A stretch of 64,000 nucleotides of DNA from Agapetus fuscipes (taxonomy: Eukaryota; Arthropoda; Insecta; Trichoptera; Glossosomatidae): assembly GCA_951799405.1 (NCBI GenBank), contig OX637338.1, positions 9,486,001 through 9,550,000 of the forward strand. Direction: 5' to 3'. The notes under the pieces are model-generated. The model was given only the letters and a program-made list of their open reading frames with translations. It did not search any database and was not told where the DNA came from. The translations under genes were made by a program, and so were the position numbers. Below are positions 44,101 through 54,822 of the stretch, piece after piece. The first letter of the stretch is position 1, and every line of letters begins with the position of its first letter.

Positions 44101-47100
44101 AAATAGATAAAAGCCACCAAGTTAAATAAAAACACATGAGATTTCAAAAATAATCTCAGTCATACAAGTGAAATGAAGAGTTGAATGGTGTAAAATAGAT
44201 AAAAGCGACCAAGGTAAATAAAAACACTTGAGATTTAAAAAGTAATATCAGTCATAAGCTCAAAAGCATAAAGGTTAAATATAAGTACTGAAAATAAAAA
44301 TTTAATTTTAAAAGTAATGTCTAAGGGTGGCTAACCCTTCTAAACTTTGATCAATGATTTTTGTAAGTTGATCAGACCACAAGCAATCACAATAATTTCA
44401 TCCAAGCGATTCACGAGGTTGTGGTCGATAGTTGAATGCATAGTGAGCATATGAAATTCTCTCACTCTGCTTATCACACGCTCTACGTGAATACGTAAAG
44501 CGGCAATTCGCTTTGCTTCCTTAACTTCGTTTTGGCTAAGGGTACTTTTCTGCAGCACGCTTGGAGGGCGAACAAGGTGAGCACCCTTTTCCTCTAAAAC
44601 ATGGGAAATATTCTTAAACCCCCGATCTGCCATCACCCATGTTCCTGTGGCGATGTTGTCGAAATAGCCACAGTCCTGAGCAATAGTAGAGTCGGTTGCT
44701 CGGCCTCCATACCCACATGATAAGAAATTAATGAGACCATCTGGAGTGCAAGAAATTAGATATTTTACCGTATTACAGGCCTTGTATTCAGACCACGTTA
44801 ATGATTGGTGCAGCGAGTTGCCTGGTTTCTCAATTTGAATTTCAAGACAATCAATAATGGAACGGACGTTCCTATATCGAGCTCGAAATGCAATGGGCAA
44901 TTCCAACCTTATGAGTTTTGCAGATGGCCATATAATCAACTCTTTGAGTACCCCTGATAAAATGGGAATCGTTTTCTTAAAAATGCGACATATAGAGGAA
45001 TCTGACATTCCAAAATGTGCACCTATTACTTTATATGAAAAATTCAACCTAATTTTCTTTAGGCAAATCATTATATCTATAATAGGTGCACAAACTGTAT
45101 CTTGCAGAATAGCCAATACATGGTACATTTCTTTTGGAATGCCTAAATACAGTTGAGGTTGGCGTTGCACAAGCAAAATATAACCTCTTTTCATCTCAAC
45201 GTTAAGCGCGTCCATTTCCATATTGTTGTCTTCAAAATCCGAGCCACTACCATAGTCAACAAAAAGATCAGAATCACTATCTTCAGGGTCTGAACTGGAA
45301 GATGCATAGACAGCTTCCACATTCAATTTTTCCAGAGGAGATTCCACAGGTTTCCCCTTGATCGGTGAGCAGCTACTGTGAGTGGTCGGGGGTCTCACAT
45401 TCAAGGTGTTGGTTGCTTTGCTCCTGTAGGTGGGTACCATATTCACCTGCACTGCTTTATCCAATGGAGCAGAAGTCAGATGCGTTGACTGCTCCACAGC
45501 ATCCACATCAGTTGATGTGGATGCATCCACATCAGTTGATGTGGATGCATCCACATCAACGGATGCGGAAGCATCCACATCAACTGATGTGGATGCTTCA
45601 GAGTTTGTAGCGTTCAGACTTGCTTCTCTTAAAAGTTCCATCACTAGCATTTTTCTTTTTCTAATCTCGCCGGTTTTCCTATTCACAGTCTTTTTAGCTT
45701 TTTGGCACTCAAATTTGTGCGGCAAAACTCCTTTCTTCAGGCGCATATTGCTTCCCATCAATCTGCCCATCATAAAGTTTTCCAAGTCGTCCTGGAGCTG
45801 TAAAAATATAAATAACATAATATGAGAGCATGTAGTTCACACAACTACTACAACAAAAAGTAAAAAGGTAGGTTAGACACATTAGTACATGACAATATAT
45901 TATTATTAAGTATGCACACAAACTTCTAGGATAAAAAAGTTGTGATGTCACACAGCCGGGTTGTCAGGGCAAAGGCAAGCTTATATTTTATTATAAGTTG
46001 CTAAGGGGTCTAGTCCCATAGACCTGTGACCTTTGGCCGATGAGAAAATATTATATTTACATTCCAGTCCATTGCTGCCTTCCTAAAGAAACAAGTACAA
46101 AAACTTTGCTATGTTAACACTTGTTTTTTTATAAATTACGGAATCAAACAATATTTGAGGATGTTTTTGATCATTACTGACAAAAAAACTATGAGTTTCT
46201 AATCAATTTGTTAAAAACAAATCGATTTTAATTTTGACACGTTTGACAGCGTTTTCACATGCCATTTCTTGAGCCACGTGATTTATTTACGAAGGCATGT
46301 AGAAATAACATATTTTATAAATAGGTATGCAATTAAATAACAACAAAATACTATAACTTACATTAAAATGGTCTTCGCAAATGAAGCGGGTAGATTTGGA
46401 AGACAGAAGTTCGTCTCGCTTCATCACAAGACACCATTTTTTGTGGATAGCTGGATCGCGGGGCATCCGCAAAAACTTTTTATCCGGTGTTGCACGTGAC
46501 GTATTTGTACACATCGGAACTACACAATATTTATGATACTTCGAAGACATTTTTCAAGGTTTGTTGTGAGTTTATATTATGTTTGTCGGATCTCGGAAGC
46601 TTGATAATAGCACGTATTTTCACACTGACAGCCGGCTTTCTAATACTACCAACACACGTCACTCACGCCACTTGGATCCAATGACGTCACACGAGCTCCA
46701 GCCAATAGCGTCGCGTTTGAATTGGACTCGATTTGTCGGCATTTTATTTTACAAAATTAAAAATGAAAAGCCCAATTTTACCACTTAAAAAAAATATAGT
46801 TGAGATCCTTGACTTATAATCTACACAAAAATATCGTTTTTAACCATATTGCTCACCATTGCAATTACCCTATTCTGTCTTTATGTATGCTCCACGTATC
46901 CACTACTCTCAATTGGAGAGACTCTTCAAAAGACTCACCTCTTCGTCCAATCAATGGACATGCGCCTTTGCAATGACACACTGGCGCTATATAATTTTAG
47001 TACTTCTTCATCAATTACTTGACTTATAGGTTGGTATGAGGCTGACCACCCATACTGTAAAAAATGGTTCACTTTGCCAATGTCACCCCTGTGTCAGGGA

Positions 47101-49300
47101 AGGTCGGCAAAAGTTGTAGGGCTTATGTTCATTTGAGGCTTGGATTTTATTTGTAAGTACACATTCAGCATTTGTAAGCGCGAACTACATGTGTTTGTTT
47201 GTGGGCATGCATTTGAGAGCCTTAAATGTTAATATATCTCTGCAACTTAGATTATACCTAGATCATCATTTTCATCATGTATGCAATGTATCAAGCAATA
47301 TGACAAGATGTGCACATATAAGGGTTTTTTTTTTAGTTTGTGTAGAAAAAGTGACAGTAACTTAATTGCACCATTCATGGGCAAGCATAAAGCGATCATA
47401 AACAATCTACAGCCAACAGACATTTCACATGTGTGTTCACCACATGTGGCGTTGACGAGGTTGTGGAGGAGTGGAGCTAATTATGACATGCCACTTCCAT
47501 CACATGTTGATTGCATGAGTACTTGAGCATGCCAATAATTATTGAGTCTGTGCCACAGATGCCAGTAATAGACTCACGTGTACGATAGAAGGAAGTTCAC
47601 ATTTCTAATCTAGTTCCGGTCATAATTGACTTTAATCCAACAATTGAAATTAAATTATGAAATTTCACCCTTATTGGCATAAATACCTTACCTTATCATT
47701 ATTCTGTAATGTGCTGATCCTTTTTTTTCATGCTTGAAATAATAATGATAGGCAATGTTTTAGTTATTTTATTGATCTATTCCATCATCTGACTATGCAG
47801 TTATTTGCAAGTAATAAGTAGTATATACAATTTCTTTCATTTCATTTCAGTTGATTGGCTCCGCTAAAGTATGCTATGCGAGTGAGAAGTCAATCGTCAA
47901 TCCCTCTCAGCGAGAAATGACTCTCAAGACCATCAATCTAACATTTTGTCGATACATTGCCCTCTATGAGACCCTACACTACGTCCCTCATCCTACTGAT
48001 GCTTCCAAGACTCTTCTAAAACAAGAGGCTGTTGTCACTGTGCAGGTAAAATATATTTATAGGCCATTCACCTGTACCTTGAAATCTGTATTTTGCAATG
48101 TATGACGTTTGAAATGATAAGATTTGAATAATGAAGGACAAATATAATCTGTTGGAAGACTGCCAAATCTTCCCGCAGATGTGAAGACATTCCTTGTTTT
48201 TCTTGTATTTTTAAATGAAAGATGCCAAGTATTTTTGCAGCTATGTGTGCATGTATAGCCCACTCTCAATTATTCTGTACCTGTAAACAATGTTATAGAT
48301 GAATGTTTTATGTTGTTATCAAAAGCTCATGCATATTTACCTTTGTCTTTTAAGAATTCTGTTTTTTTTCTGTCAGCTGAAGAGTAAACAATCAAAATAT
48401 AATTATTTTTCTATAGAATAAAAAAACTAGATTTACTTGATTTTTGCAAAAATGTATGTCCGATCGACAGCTCAGTTGGTAGAGTGATTGCATCCCATCC
48501 TGAGAGCTCAGGCTCAAATACCACCGAGGGTGTCAGAAACGATTTCCTGTTTCGGTGTTTATTTTAAACCCAAAATAAAGTGCTTGCAAAGCTAATCAGC
48601 CTTCACAAGAAATAAGTACTAGGGATTGTGAGCTGGGAAATCCTCACTTCAACTGAAGTGGTTAGCGAAAGGCCGGCCCCCTTACTTGTAAAAATAAGTA
48701 GATTCCACTCACCACTTGCAACCCCTTCGGGGATAACGCGGCAAGAAGTTGCACTTTATGTGTAGCTTAGATGCGTTGCATATAATTTCTCACCTATAGA
48801 CTATGACAATGTTTTATATCAGGTTTTCTTTCTGGCGAGTTTATCTTTTATCCAGAAAATTTAAACATAACTTATGTCAATAATGTCTTAACAGTGTTGT
48901 TTTAATTTACACTTTTTCTATTTTATTTTGAATGTTTCCATTTAAAATAGTTTGACATAAGCCTGATGTATTTTAATAACTTAATTTTCAGGGAGTGCCG
49001 TTAACCAACTACATGGAAGATCTGTTAACCAACAGAATATCACTGAATGCAGGGAAGGGCAGGCAAGCGATTGAATGGGTGATTGACAAGATTGATACAG
49101 AAGTAAAAGAGATAGCGTCATCAGCCTGCAAGAGCACAGACGAAATCCTTATTCACACCAAAAAGTCCTTGGATGACATCACCAACACGGCACGGAAGTC
49201 CATGGATGACATATCAAACAAGGCCAAAAAATCTTTAGACGACATTCAAAACCTGACCACATCAACAAACGGAATAAAAACCAACCTACCAGAGTTTTAG
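38151..49300 (+). CDS. slmo: slowmo / PRELID3-type mitochondrial PRELI protein, four exons
   Basis: Exons 38151-38182, 38281-38446, 47851-48045 and 48992-49300 join with GT/AG borders (phases 2, 0, 0) into 233 aa. The PRELI/MSF1 domain spans about res 1-170: MRIWTSEHTFNHPWETVAQA, then AWRKYPNPMNPAVIGTDVVE, RLVSSKWYFPKWAQ, IGSAKVCYASEKS and LLKQEAVVTVQ. The C-terminus is a helical tail with three KSxDDI units (KKSLDDI, RKSMDDI, KKSLDDI). Family members carry phospholipids across the mitochondrial intermembrane space with TRIAP1/Mdm35. Intron 2 is 9.4 kb because it hosts a hAT element and a complete ISL2EU-type transposon. AATAAA occurs at 49405-49410. The separated ORF pieces could be misread as two genes, but the join is supported by protein continuity. 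Confidence 0.93.
38447..39549. other. slowmo intron 2, left part
   Basis: AT-rich, with no gene or defined repeat seen before the hAT element. Confidence 0.4.
39558..40399. mobile_element. hAT nonautonomous element with exact 8-bp duplication
   Basis: The left end TAGAGATTGCAATCCGGATT and right end TTTTGCATTCTCTA are inverted. AGTGCAAT flanks both sides (39550-39557, 40400-40407). Repeated ATCCGGAT words lie near both ends. It is 842 bp and non-coding. It contains an odd GC-rich core (39860-39935). Confidence 0.85.
40822..42995 (+). CDS. SWIM zinc finger + YqaJ-type nuclease of the ISL2EU transposon
   Basis: Exons 40822-40952, 41257-41453 and 42025-42995 join (phases 2, 1) into 432 aa. Around res 97-112, CVCEDCPASQGGGCKH fits the SWIM pattern CxC...CxH and spans the second splice. 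The C-terminal half matches the lambda-exonuclease/YqaJ fold: LWYELRYGRITASKIHEASR, then the catalytic-type FGASPDGVS and LEIKCPSTEKW (D...ExK) and AQIQMQMHFT. Such proteins accompany the transposase in ISL2EU elements and may process DNA ends; that role is inferred. The polyadenylation word AATAAA overlaps the stop codon (42991-42996). A family C repeat is inserted in intron 2. The frame is intact, so the protein may still be made. Confidence 0.88.
41558..41785 (-). mobile_element. Repeat family C in the nuclease gene intron
   Basis: A diverged full-length unit on the minus strand (GCCGACCTTCCCTGAAACGG on the plus strand). Confidence 0.75.
43112..43355 (+). mobile_element. Repeat family C copy between the transposon genes
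   Basis: It starts at CCCTTGACTTATAGG and ends near CCTAGATTACATTAGA. Part of the GTCACCCCTG block is deleted. Confidence 0.8.
43527..43730 (+). mobile_element. Repeat family C, old copy
   Basis: A strongly diverged body (GGTTCACTTGCCAATATTAC ... CATTTAGATTATA), lacking the first part. Confidence 0.6.
43984..44259. repeat. Three tandem 92-bp repeats
   Basis: The word GTGAAATGAAGAGTTGAAT starts at 43984, 44076 and 44168, and the whole unit repeats with it. The array lies between the two convergent transposon genes, just past the transposase 3' end. Confidence 0.85.
44340..46550 (-). CDS. THAP + DDE (HARBI1/IS5-like) transposase of the ISL2EU transposon
   Basis: Exons 46550-46362 and 45797-44340 (minus strand) join in phase 0 into 548 aa. 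Exon 1 is a THAP zinc finger: C9 and C14 in YCVVPMC, the invariant W (HKKWC), and CEDHF. THAP fingers bind DNA sequence-specifically. Exon 2 opens LQDDLENFMMGR and KKGVLPHKFECQ, seen after THAP domains. Next come an acidic linker with four 8-residue repeats (ASTSVDVD-like) and a helix-turn-helix (GMSDSSICRIFKK). The DDE_Tnp_4 nuclease follows, with SIIDCLEI (D), VMADRGFKN (D) and HVERVISRVREF (E). All three catalytic positions are present and the frame is intact, so activity is possible. Confidence 0.88.
45499..45596. repeat. Four 24-bp palindromic repeats inside the transposase
   Basis: Units start with GCATCCACATC at 45499, 45523, 45547 and 45571. The first units read as a palindrome (CATCCACATCAGTTGATG and so on). 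The minus strand encodes the acidic linker of the transposase. The plus strand encodes almost the same peptide (STSVDVDA). Confidence 0.85.
46872..47850. other. slowmo intron 2, right part
   Basis: It holds a family C repeat (47021-47257). The rest is AT-rich, with an open frame at 47281-47526 of no recognised family. Confidence 0.4.
47021..47257 (+). mobile_element. Repeat family C copy
   Basis: A full unit from ACTTGACTTATAGG to AACTTAGATTATA. Confidence 0.85.
48460..48779 (+). mobile_element. SINE family A copy in slowmo intron 3
   Basis: The tRNA-like head (ATCGACAGCTCAGTTGGTAG) and complete body end at GTGTAGCTTAGATGCGTTGC. The B box has mutated to GGCTCAAATACC. Confidence 0.85.
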
Positions 49301-50371
49301 CCAGATTTTTGCGACTAGTACAATTTTTTTTGTTTTTTTTTTTTGTGTGGCATTGCTGTATGTTCTGTTCAAAAGGTCGAATGTATGTTGAGTTGTAATA
49401 TTTTAATAAAATGTGATAATGGACTTGTCCCCTTGCTAAAACTTGTATAGTTGTCAATCATTGAATTATTTTATATGAATCGGTTGTTGAGAAAACATTA
49501 TAATTTTTAGCACTGAAATTAGTCTAACAGTGTATAAGAAAATTCAAAATGAATCAATTATAGAGTTTATATCTTCATTTGGATCGTTTTTCAATAAAAT
49601 CCCAGACTTTCACTGATCAATTGAGAAGTTAACATGTATACACATTAAAGTGTAATAGTTTTAATTGTTATTGGATGTTTTCAGTTATTTATTTGAATGA
49701 TAGTATTTAATAGGAATATAAATCTTATTATTTTCTTGTTGATAGTCAAAAAAGTATTTTTTAAATGGCGGGAAGTTGACTAACGATGAATAACTGATGG
49801 CAAACTGAGCATTCCGTAATTTGACATGAGACGTTGGCTTTTTTAACTTATAAGAATTTAGGTAAACTAAATGCACACGATAATGATTGTATTTGTAAAT
49901 CAAAATAACCTTTCTAAAATATTGAAAAATTATAGGTTTTTCCATAGGGTTGCTGAATATTTAAACCTAAAATAGTGCAAACTTCATGCTGGCTTATTTG
50001 AATCTATTTTCAAGAGAAATTTTATAATTACTGATTTGATTTGTTTTATTTTTGTTAAATAAATATAACATGAGAGATTAAATATGTGAACTTCATTAAT
50101 TGTGTTTTATTTCTTTTCAAGTCACACAAAACCAAGTCCTTTATTTGTAATCTGATATGAATATATCTGTCTTCTGCTTCATGTGTATGTCATTCTCACT
50201 TATGCTTGCTTCTCACTTACTTTTCACTGCTTTATCTTCAAAGGTTTAGCATTGGGTCATAGACGAGCACTCACTTGAAAGACCTCTAACTGCAGAAAAA
50301 TTTCAGCTATTCCTAGTCAAAGGACAAGATTAAACCGTGGAGTGGTACAGTCCAATTTTGTTTATTTAGAC
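49301..50371. other. slowmo 3' UTR and intergenic DNA
   Basis: A possible polyadenylation site is at 49405-49410. Beyond that the DNA is AT-rich with no recognised gene. Confidence 0.4.
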
Positions 50372-50470
50372 CAGTGGCTCCCAACCTTTCATCGCCCCAA
50401 GCCCCCTTATGCTTAAATAGATAGACCCATTGCCCCCTTTTGCCTGAATGAAATCGTCAACGAGAAGGTA
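50372..50470 (+). mobile_element. hAT-like terminal fragment
   Basis: CAGTGGCTCCCAACCTTTC followed by CGCCCC-rich words is a typical hAT end. No matching right end was found. Confidence 0.45.
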
Positions 50471-50982
50471 TAGAAACCCTTTTCAAGAAAACATTCAGGT
50501 CCACGGGGCGTGCATCCCATGCAGGCACATGTGCCGAATAGGTAGGCAATAAATGGTAAAAAAACCATTTAAGCTTGATATTCAGATTTTAAATTCAAAA
50601 TTTAAGTTTGATTGGAGCCAACGTTAGCACTCCAGTCAATTTCCAATGAATTATTTTAAAGGAATTGGAGAAAATATTTATTCTGAAATGTGTTTGCCTA
50701 TACCTTTTGCACACGCCTGAGGTCAATTATGCTGGTAATACCCAATAAGAATCACTTACACATACCTACTGACTTGTAAATAAAAAATAGGCCTACTTAC
50801 CTAGCTAATAAATTTTTTTTCAGTCATCTTCATGAATTAAGTACTTCCAGCGTTTATTTATTGGATAATTTTTCCGTTAAAGCCGTACTGTGAAAAATCA
50901 CCAAAAGGGTACTTTACATCATAAGTTTTTTTGTTTTTATAAAAATATTTGATTAAAAAATATAAAATTACAAATTGAACTC

Positions 50983-51226
50983 GACCGGTCCGTAGTTCAG
51001 TAGTAACACTTTGGACTCTGAATGGAAGGTTGTGGGTTCGAATCCCGGCGAAGCACAAAAAAGATACCTTTTAAGTATATTTTCAAATTTGCTCTTCGCT
51101 GGGTTAAAAAATTCATTAACCTTTACCAATGACCGCCGACCGGTCACCAAAGGTCCATCAGCCTTACAGCAACTGGGTCTTGCTTGAGAATTGGCGATTT
51201 GTAGCGACGACGACCAAGCTCGTAAA
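50983..51226 (+). mobile_element. SINE family B (tRNA module and tail)
   Basis: GACCGGTCCGTAGTTCAGTA begins the head, the B box GGTTCGAATCC lies at about 51035, and the tail CTTGCTTGAGAATTGGCG follows. The 5S module is absent. Confidence 0.8.
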
Positions 51227-51228
51227 AA

Positions 51229-51483
51229 AGGTCGATAGCTCAATTAGTAGAATGCTTGCATTCCATGCCAAGAGCCAGAATTCGATCTCAAGGTTTACTC
51301 AGCCTTCACAATAAATGAGAACCAGCCCCCCCGGAAGTTGGGGAACCCCCACTTCAACTGAAAGTGGTTGGTGTGAGGCCGCCCCCCTTACCCGTAAAAA
51401 TAAATAGGTCCCGAATCGCCACATGGGACCCCTTCGGGGATAACGCAGGCAAGAAGTTACACTATATGTGTAGCTTAGTTGCT
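51229..51483 (+). mobile_element. SINE family A copy abutting family B
   Basis: The head AGGTCGATAGCTCAATTAGT is followed by a body lacking about 60 bp. It ends at GTGTAGCTTAGTTGC. Confidence 0.8.
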
Positions 51484-51550
51484 TTTTTTTTTGTGAACAT
51501 AAAACAATATTTACCTACTTGCCTTCCTCCCAAGTCTCTGAAAGAGCACA

Positions 51551-51799
51551 TCGCACGTTTAATAATAAAGAGCAATAACTCAAAAAACATGAATGTTGGG
51601 AAATCACGTTTGAAGTTCAGACAATCAGTACAACTTGTATGGGATGAAAAAGGCGGCCGATGTTTTATCTCGGTCATATTCGTCCAAATTGAACGGCTGT
51701 CGCATTCTACCTATTCTTCTCGCATTGTTCTTGCGTTTTATTACAAAATCTCGATTTTCCCAATTTTTGAGTTATTTCTCTTTATTATTAAACGTGCGA
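51551..51799. mobile_element. MITE family M1 copy
   Basis: The inverted ends TCGCACGTTTAATAATAAAG and CTTTATTATTAAACGTGCGA are perfect for at least 20 bp. CA is duplicated outside. It is 249 bp. Apparent frames inside it are shadows of the repeat. Confidence 0.85.
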
Positions 51800-52316
51800 C
51801 ATCTCCCTGATGTAGTCAAGTAGTCTGTAGCCTCCACTGGTAACCAGTGTAGTTCCCGTAGGAGAGGCTGCGTTATTCTCAAACAGCAAAGCTATGGCTC
51901 ATCCGTGAATTTTCCATACAAAAAATCGATAATCCGTAGATGTTATGGATCAAACGTTTTGTGAATTGCACCGTTAGTATGTACCTACCTACCTGTGGTA
52001 CCTACTAGATACATATTGAAGTTGCTATCTATTCCTCTACTTTGGTCCAGCCAATATTTTGGAATAATACATTGAGGAATAATATCGCTGGAGTGGATCA
52101 TAATCACTAGTCTGACACACACACACACACACTCATAGGTACAAGTGATAATTATTTGATATCTTCGCTCGCCACACAAGTGTAGGTGCCCCACCACACG
52201 CTCTCCAGTCGCCTCGCCAGTAGAGTAGAAGCAGCAAACTTGTTTCAATGTCCTCGGTCGAGTTATTCGCAGACTAGCGTAAAATAAACAAACTGTGAAA
52301 TAATAAATAAAGTAAA
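51800..52316. promoter_or_regulatory. Upstream region of the 52.3-kb exon, with (CA)n
   Basis: It contains a (CA)n microsatellite at 52115-52132. The last 130 bp are GC-richer and AT-box-free before the ATG. Promoter function is inferred from position only. Confidence 0.35.
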
Positions 52317-52432
52317 ATGACGACAGAAGCTGAGGAGAAGTCTTTGCGATTTAGGAGGGCACAAAGTGTTACACGGGCCGAAGAAATCACAGAAAAAGAA
52401 AAAAAAGCGAGAAAGTCACAGACCGATCATCC
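52317..52432 (+). CDS. First coding exon of an unrecognised gene
   Basis: ATG at 52317 in good context (TAAAATGACG) starts a highly charged peptide: MTTEAEEKSLRFRRAQSVTR, then AEEITEKEKKARKSQTDHP. It ends at a consensus GTAAGT donor in phase 2. Without splicing the frame stops at once. No in-window partner exon was found, so the downstream exons should lie past 64000 and the rest of the window would be its first intron. The basic RRAQSVTR stretch could be a kinase or 14-3-3 site. I do not recognise the family. Confidence 0.5.
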
Positions 52433-53163
52433 GTAAGTAACATCGTGTTTTTTAACACATACTTAATAATGTTGTCATTATCTGCTAACTCTTATCTGCT
52501 CTTAATTATTCACGAGCGATGTTCGTTACCGATTTATGGCACGAAAAAATAATAGGAAGTACATAAGTGTGTACTCGACTTGACAAAATCATGTACTTAT
52601 ATATATAATACGTACTTAGGTTGAATAAAAAATATTTCATTCATGCACTGAAATGCAACACAAAATGGTCGATAATTAAAACTACAAAAATTGGAAAGAT
52701 GCTTTAATATTCATAATATTGATCTATTTCTAGCCGGCCGGCGAGTTCAGACGTTCCCACTGTCCCGTAATGTGACAATGCAGTAGAATGTAGATAATAG
52801 TATAGTTAATAGTAGAACATGTTTACATTATAGGAGCGTTCCTATAATGTAAAGCTTACTTACCTAAGGCGTATCTATACCTACCACTAAAAATCATATT
52901 TTTACATCGGATTTAGTATTTAGTATATACCTACCTATGATTTACCTACTAAAAATCAAATATAGGTACTTATTTCAGTGTTAAAAGTATCTACTAATGC
53001 TATAATTAAATCATTTGTGGTCTAAGGATATCATGTACCCTACTAGGCCACGGTAGATAATAAAATTACGTACATATATTTTTATAAGTATAAATGAGAA
53101 ATAAGATGTACCTACTTGTAGGTATGCATATTACCTACTTGATACACTAATATAGGTAATAAC
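52433..53163. other. AT-rich intron or intergenic DNA
   Basis: Rich in the words TAGGTACCTAC and TACCTACTT. No gene was seen. Confidence 0.4.
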
Positions 53164-54189
53164 TAGGGACTGGAAAATTTCGCGATCGCGATAAAACGAA
53201 TTTATTCGCGAATTTTGATGTTTTTACGCGAATAACGCGAAATTTGAGGTTTTATGCAAATATCGCGAATTTTCGTACTTTTGGTAGAAATTGTGCGAAA
53301 AAGTTGTTATGTGTCGCTTCTGCAACGCAACTATTTTGTGGGAAAGAAAAGATTCCTGTGAAAACCCTTTGCAAGGTGCAAAGTACAGAAAAAATGATCG
53401 GTGTTATAGCCGAGGGGGCCAAGTGGGCTGATCTTTCAACGTTGAAACACGCTGGAACGTTGGTTCAACAAATGTAATTGGGTAATTATAAATGAATAAT
53501 TAATTAAAATGAACAATACTCGTAATGATTTTTTCATTAATGATATTAATACCTGTTTCTGGCCAGGCAGAGTAGGTTGGTGAATTGCATTCCTAAATTC
53601 ACAAATCTATTTTATTAAAAAAAATAAATGATAAGCAGAACTGTCCTGGACATCCAAACAGACTTGAATCGTGACATCAATGAAATAGGAAATACATCAA
53701 GGAGTGAAGCTGCTGCTGGATTAGCCAAGAGCACAACTTGAAGCTTTCATAAAAGCCAACATCCCTCGAAAAAATTCTAATTTTTAAATAACCTAATTTT
53801 TAATAATTTAAATAACCCTCATCTAGAGAGACTTAATTTAATATTTTAAAAGGATATTGCAGGGTATTCGGAGTGTCATTAAAATATTAATACTTTTTTC
53901 AATCAATGGTTTTTTGTAAGTTGTATTGATTCAGATGTTGTTTATTCATTGTTTTTTAAGGTACATATTGTTGTTTATATAATAAATTGTAAATATTAGT
54001 AAAATCTAGAGTTTTGCAATTACATAAACCTTTATTTCGATCAAATCAACCCTAAAAATTACACCGAATCTCCCCGTTTATCATAAAAAATAACGCGAAT
54101 TTCCCTGTTTTTGATCAAAAATAACGCGAATTTCCCAAAAAAATAACGCGAATTTCGCAAAAAATAACACCACTTTTTTCCAGTCCCTA
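53164..54189. mobile_element. hAT nonautonomous element with exact 8-bp duplication
   Basis: TAGGGACTGGAAAA begins it and TTTTTTCCAGTCCCTA ends it. GTAATAAC flanks both sides (53156-53163, 54190-54197). Words ATAACGCGAATTT repeat near both ends. A family E SINE is nested inside. It is 1026 bp. Confidence 0.87.
53398..53625 (+). mobile_element. SINE family E, diverged copy
   Basis: GTTATAGCCGAGGGGGCCAA begins the head, and CTGTTTCTGGCCAGGCAGAG marks the 3' block. The B box is damaged. Confidence 0.65.
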
Positions 54190-54590
54190 GTAATAACTTA
54201 ATAAGTAAGTAGGTACGTACTCGTACTCTAGTTACCTACCTTCGTGATTCGCACGCTACAATTTCACATCAATCATTCAGAAAATTCATGATTACAATTT
54301 TAATAGCTCAGTAAGTACTTAGGTACTTACTCACACCTATCTGCTGGTAACTTACGCAGAAATAAAGCAGATTCGAATTATTCTCATAATAATCAAAATT
54401 ACGTCGAAAGAAATATTTTTAAAATTCTTGATTTTTGTGTAATTATTAGATAGGTAGGGGAGGGTGGGGCGAGTTGTGACAATTTTTACGAGAAACTGTA
54501 TTGTAGAAAATTCTTTAATCAAATCAATTATGTAATATTTACAACAAAACAAGTACTTATCTGGCTATATTTTTTTTCTATTAGATCATT

Positions 54591-54822
54591 TCGCACGTTT
54601 AATAATAAAGAGCAATAACTCAAAAAACAAGAATGTTGGGAAATCACGTTTGAAGTTCAGACAACCAGTACAACTTGTATGGGATGAAAAAGGCGGCCGA
54701 TGTTTTATCTCGGTCATATTCGTTCAAATTGAACGCCTGTCGCATTCTACCTATTCTTCTCGTATTGTTCTTGCGTTTTATTACAAAATCTCGATTTTCC
54801 CAATTTTCGAGTTATTTCTCTA
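54591..54822. mobile_element. MITE family M1, right end eroded
   Basis: The left end TCGCACGTTTAATAATAAAG is intact. The right arm breaks off at GAGTTATTTCTC. Confidence 0.75.

Larger units (their letters stand above)
40474..46871. mobile_element. ISL2EU-type two-gene DNA transposon, apparently complete
   Basis: The termini are AGGGTAATTTCA (40474) and the inverted TGCAATTACCCT (46860-46871), with AT on both outer sides (40472-40473, 46872-46873). The 6.4-kb unit encodes two convergent genes: a SWIM + YqaJ-type nuclease (plus) and a THAP + DDE transposase (minus). ISL2EU elements are known for pairing an IS5/HARBI1-like transposase with a YqaJ-type protein and for 2-bp targets. Both subterminal regions contain TGACGTC. 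The family assignment rests on domain architecture. Confidence 0.8.

Noticed and set aside
45430..45825. 131-codon plus-strand open frame
   Set aside because: Antisense to the transposase; its repeat peptide comes from the palindromic 24-bp units.
46796..46825. Start of repeat C (CCTTGACTTATA) near the ISL2EU right end
   Set aside because: Only 12 bases match, with no body or tail; chance or a tiny remnant.
51364..51810. 148-codon plus-strand open frame (similar frames at 54650 and 55031)
   Set aside because: All three lie in copies of the M1 MITE or adjacent SINE and are conserved only because the repeat is.
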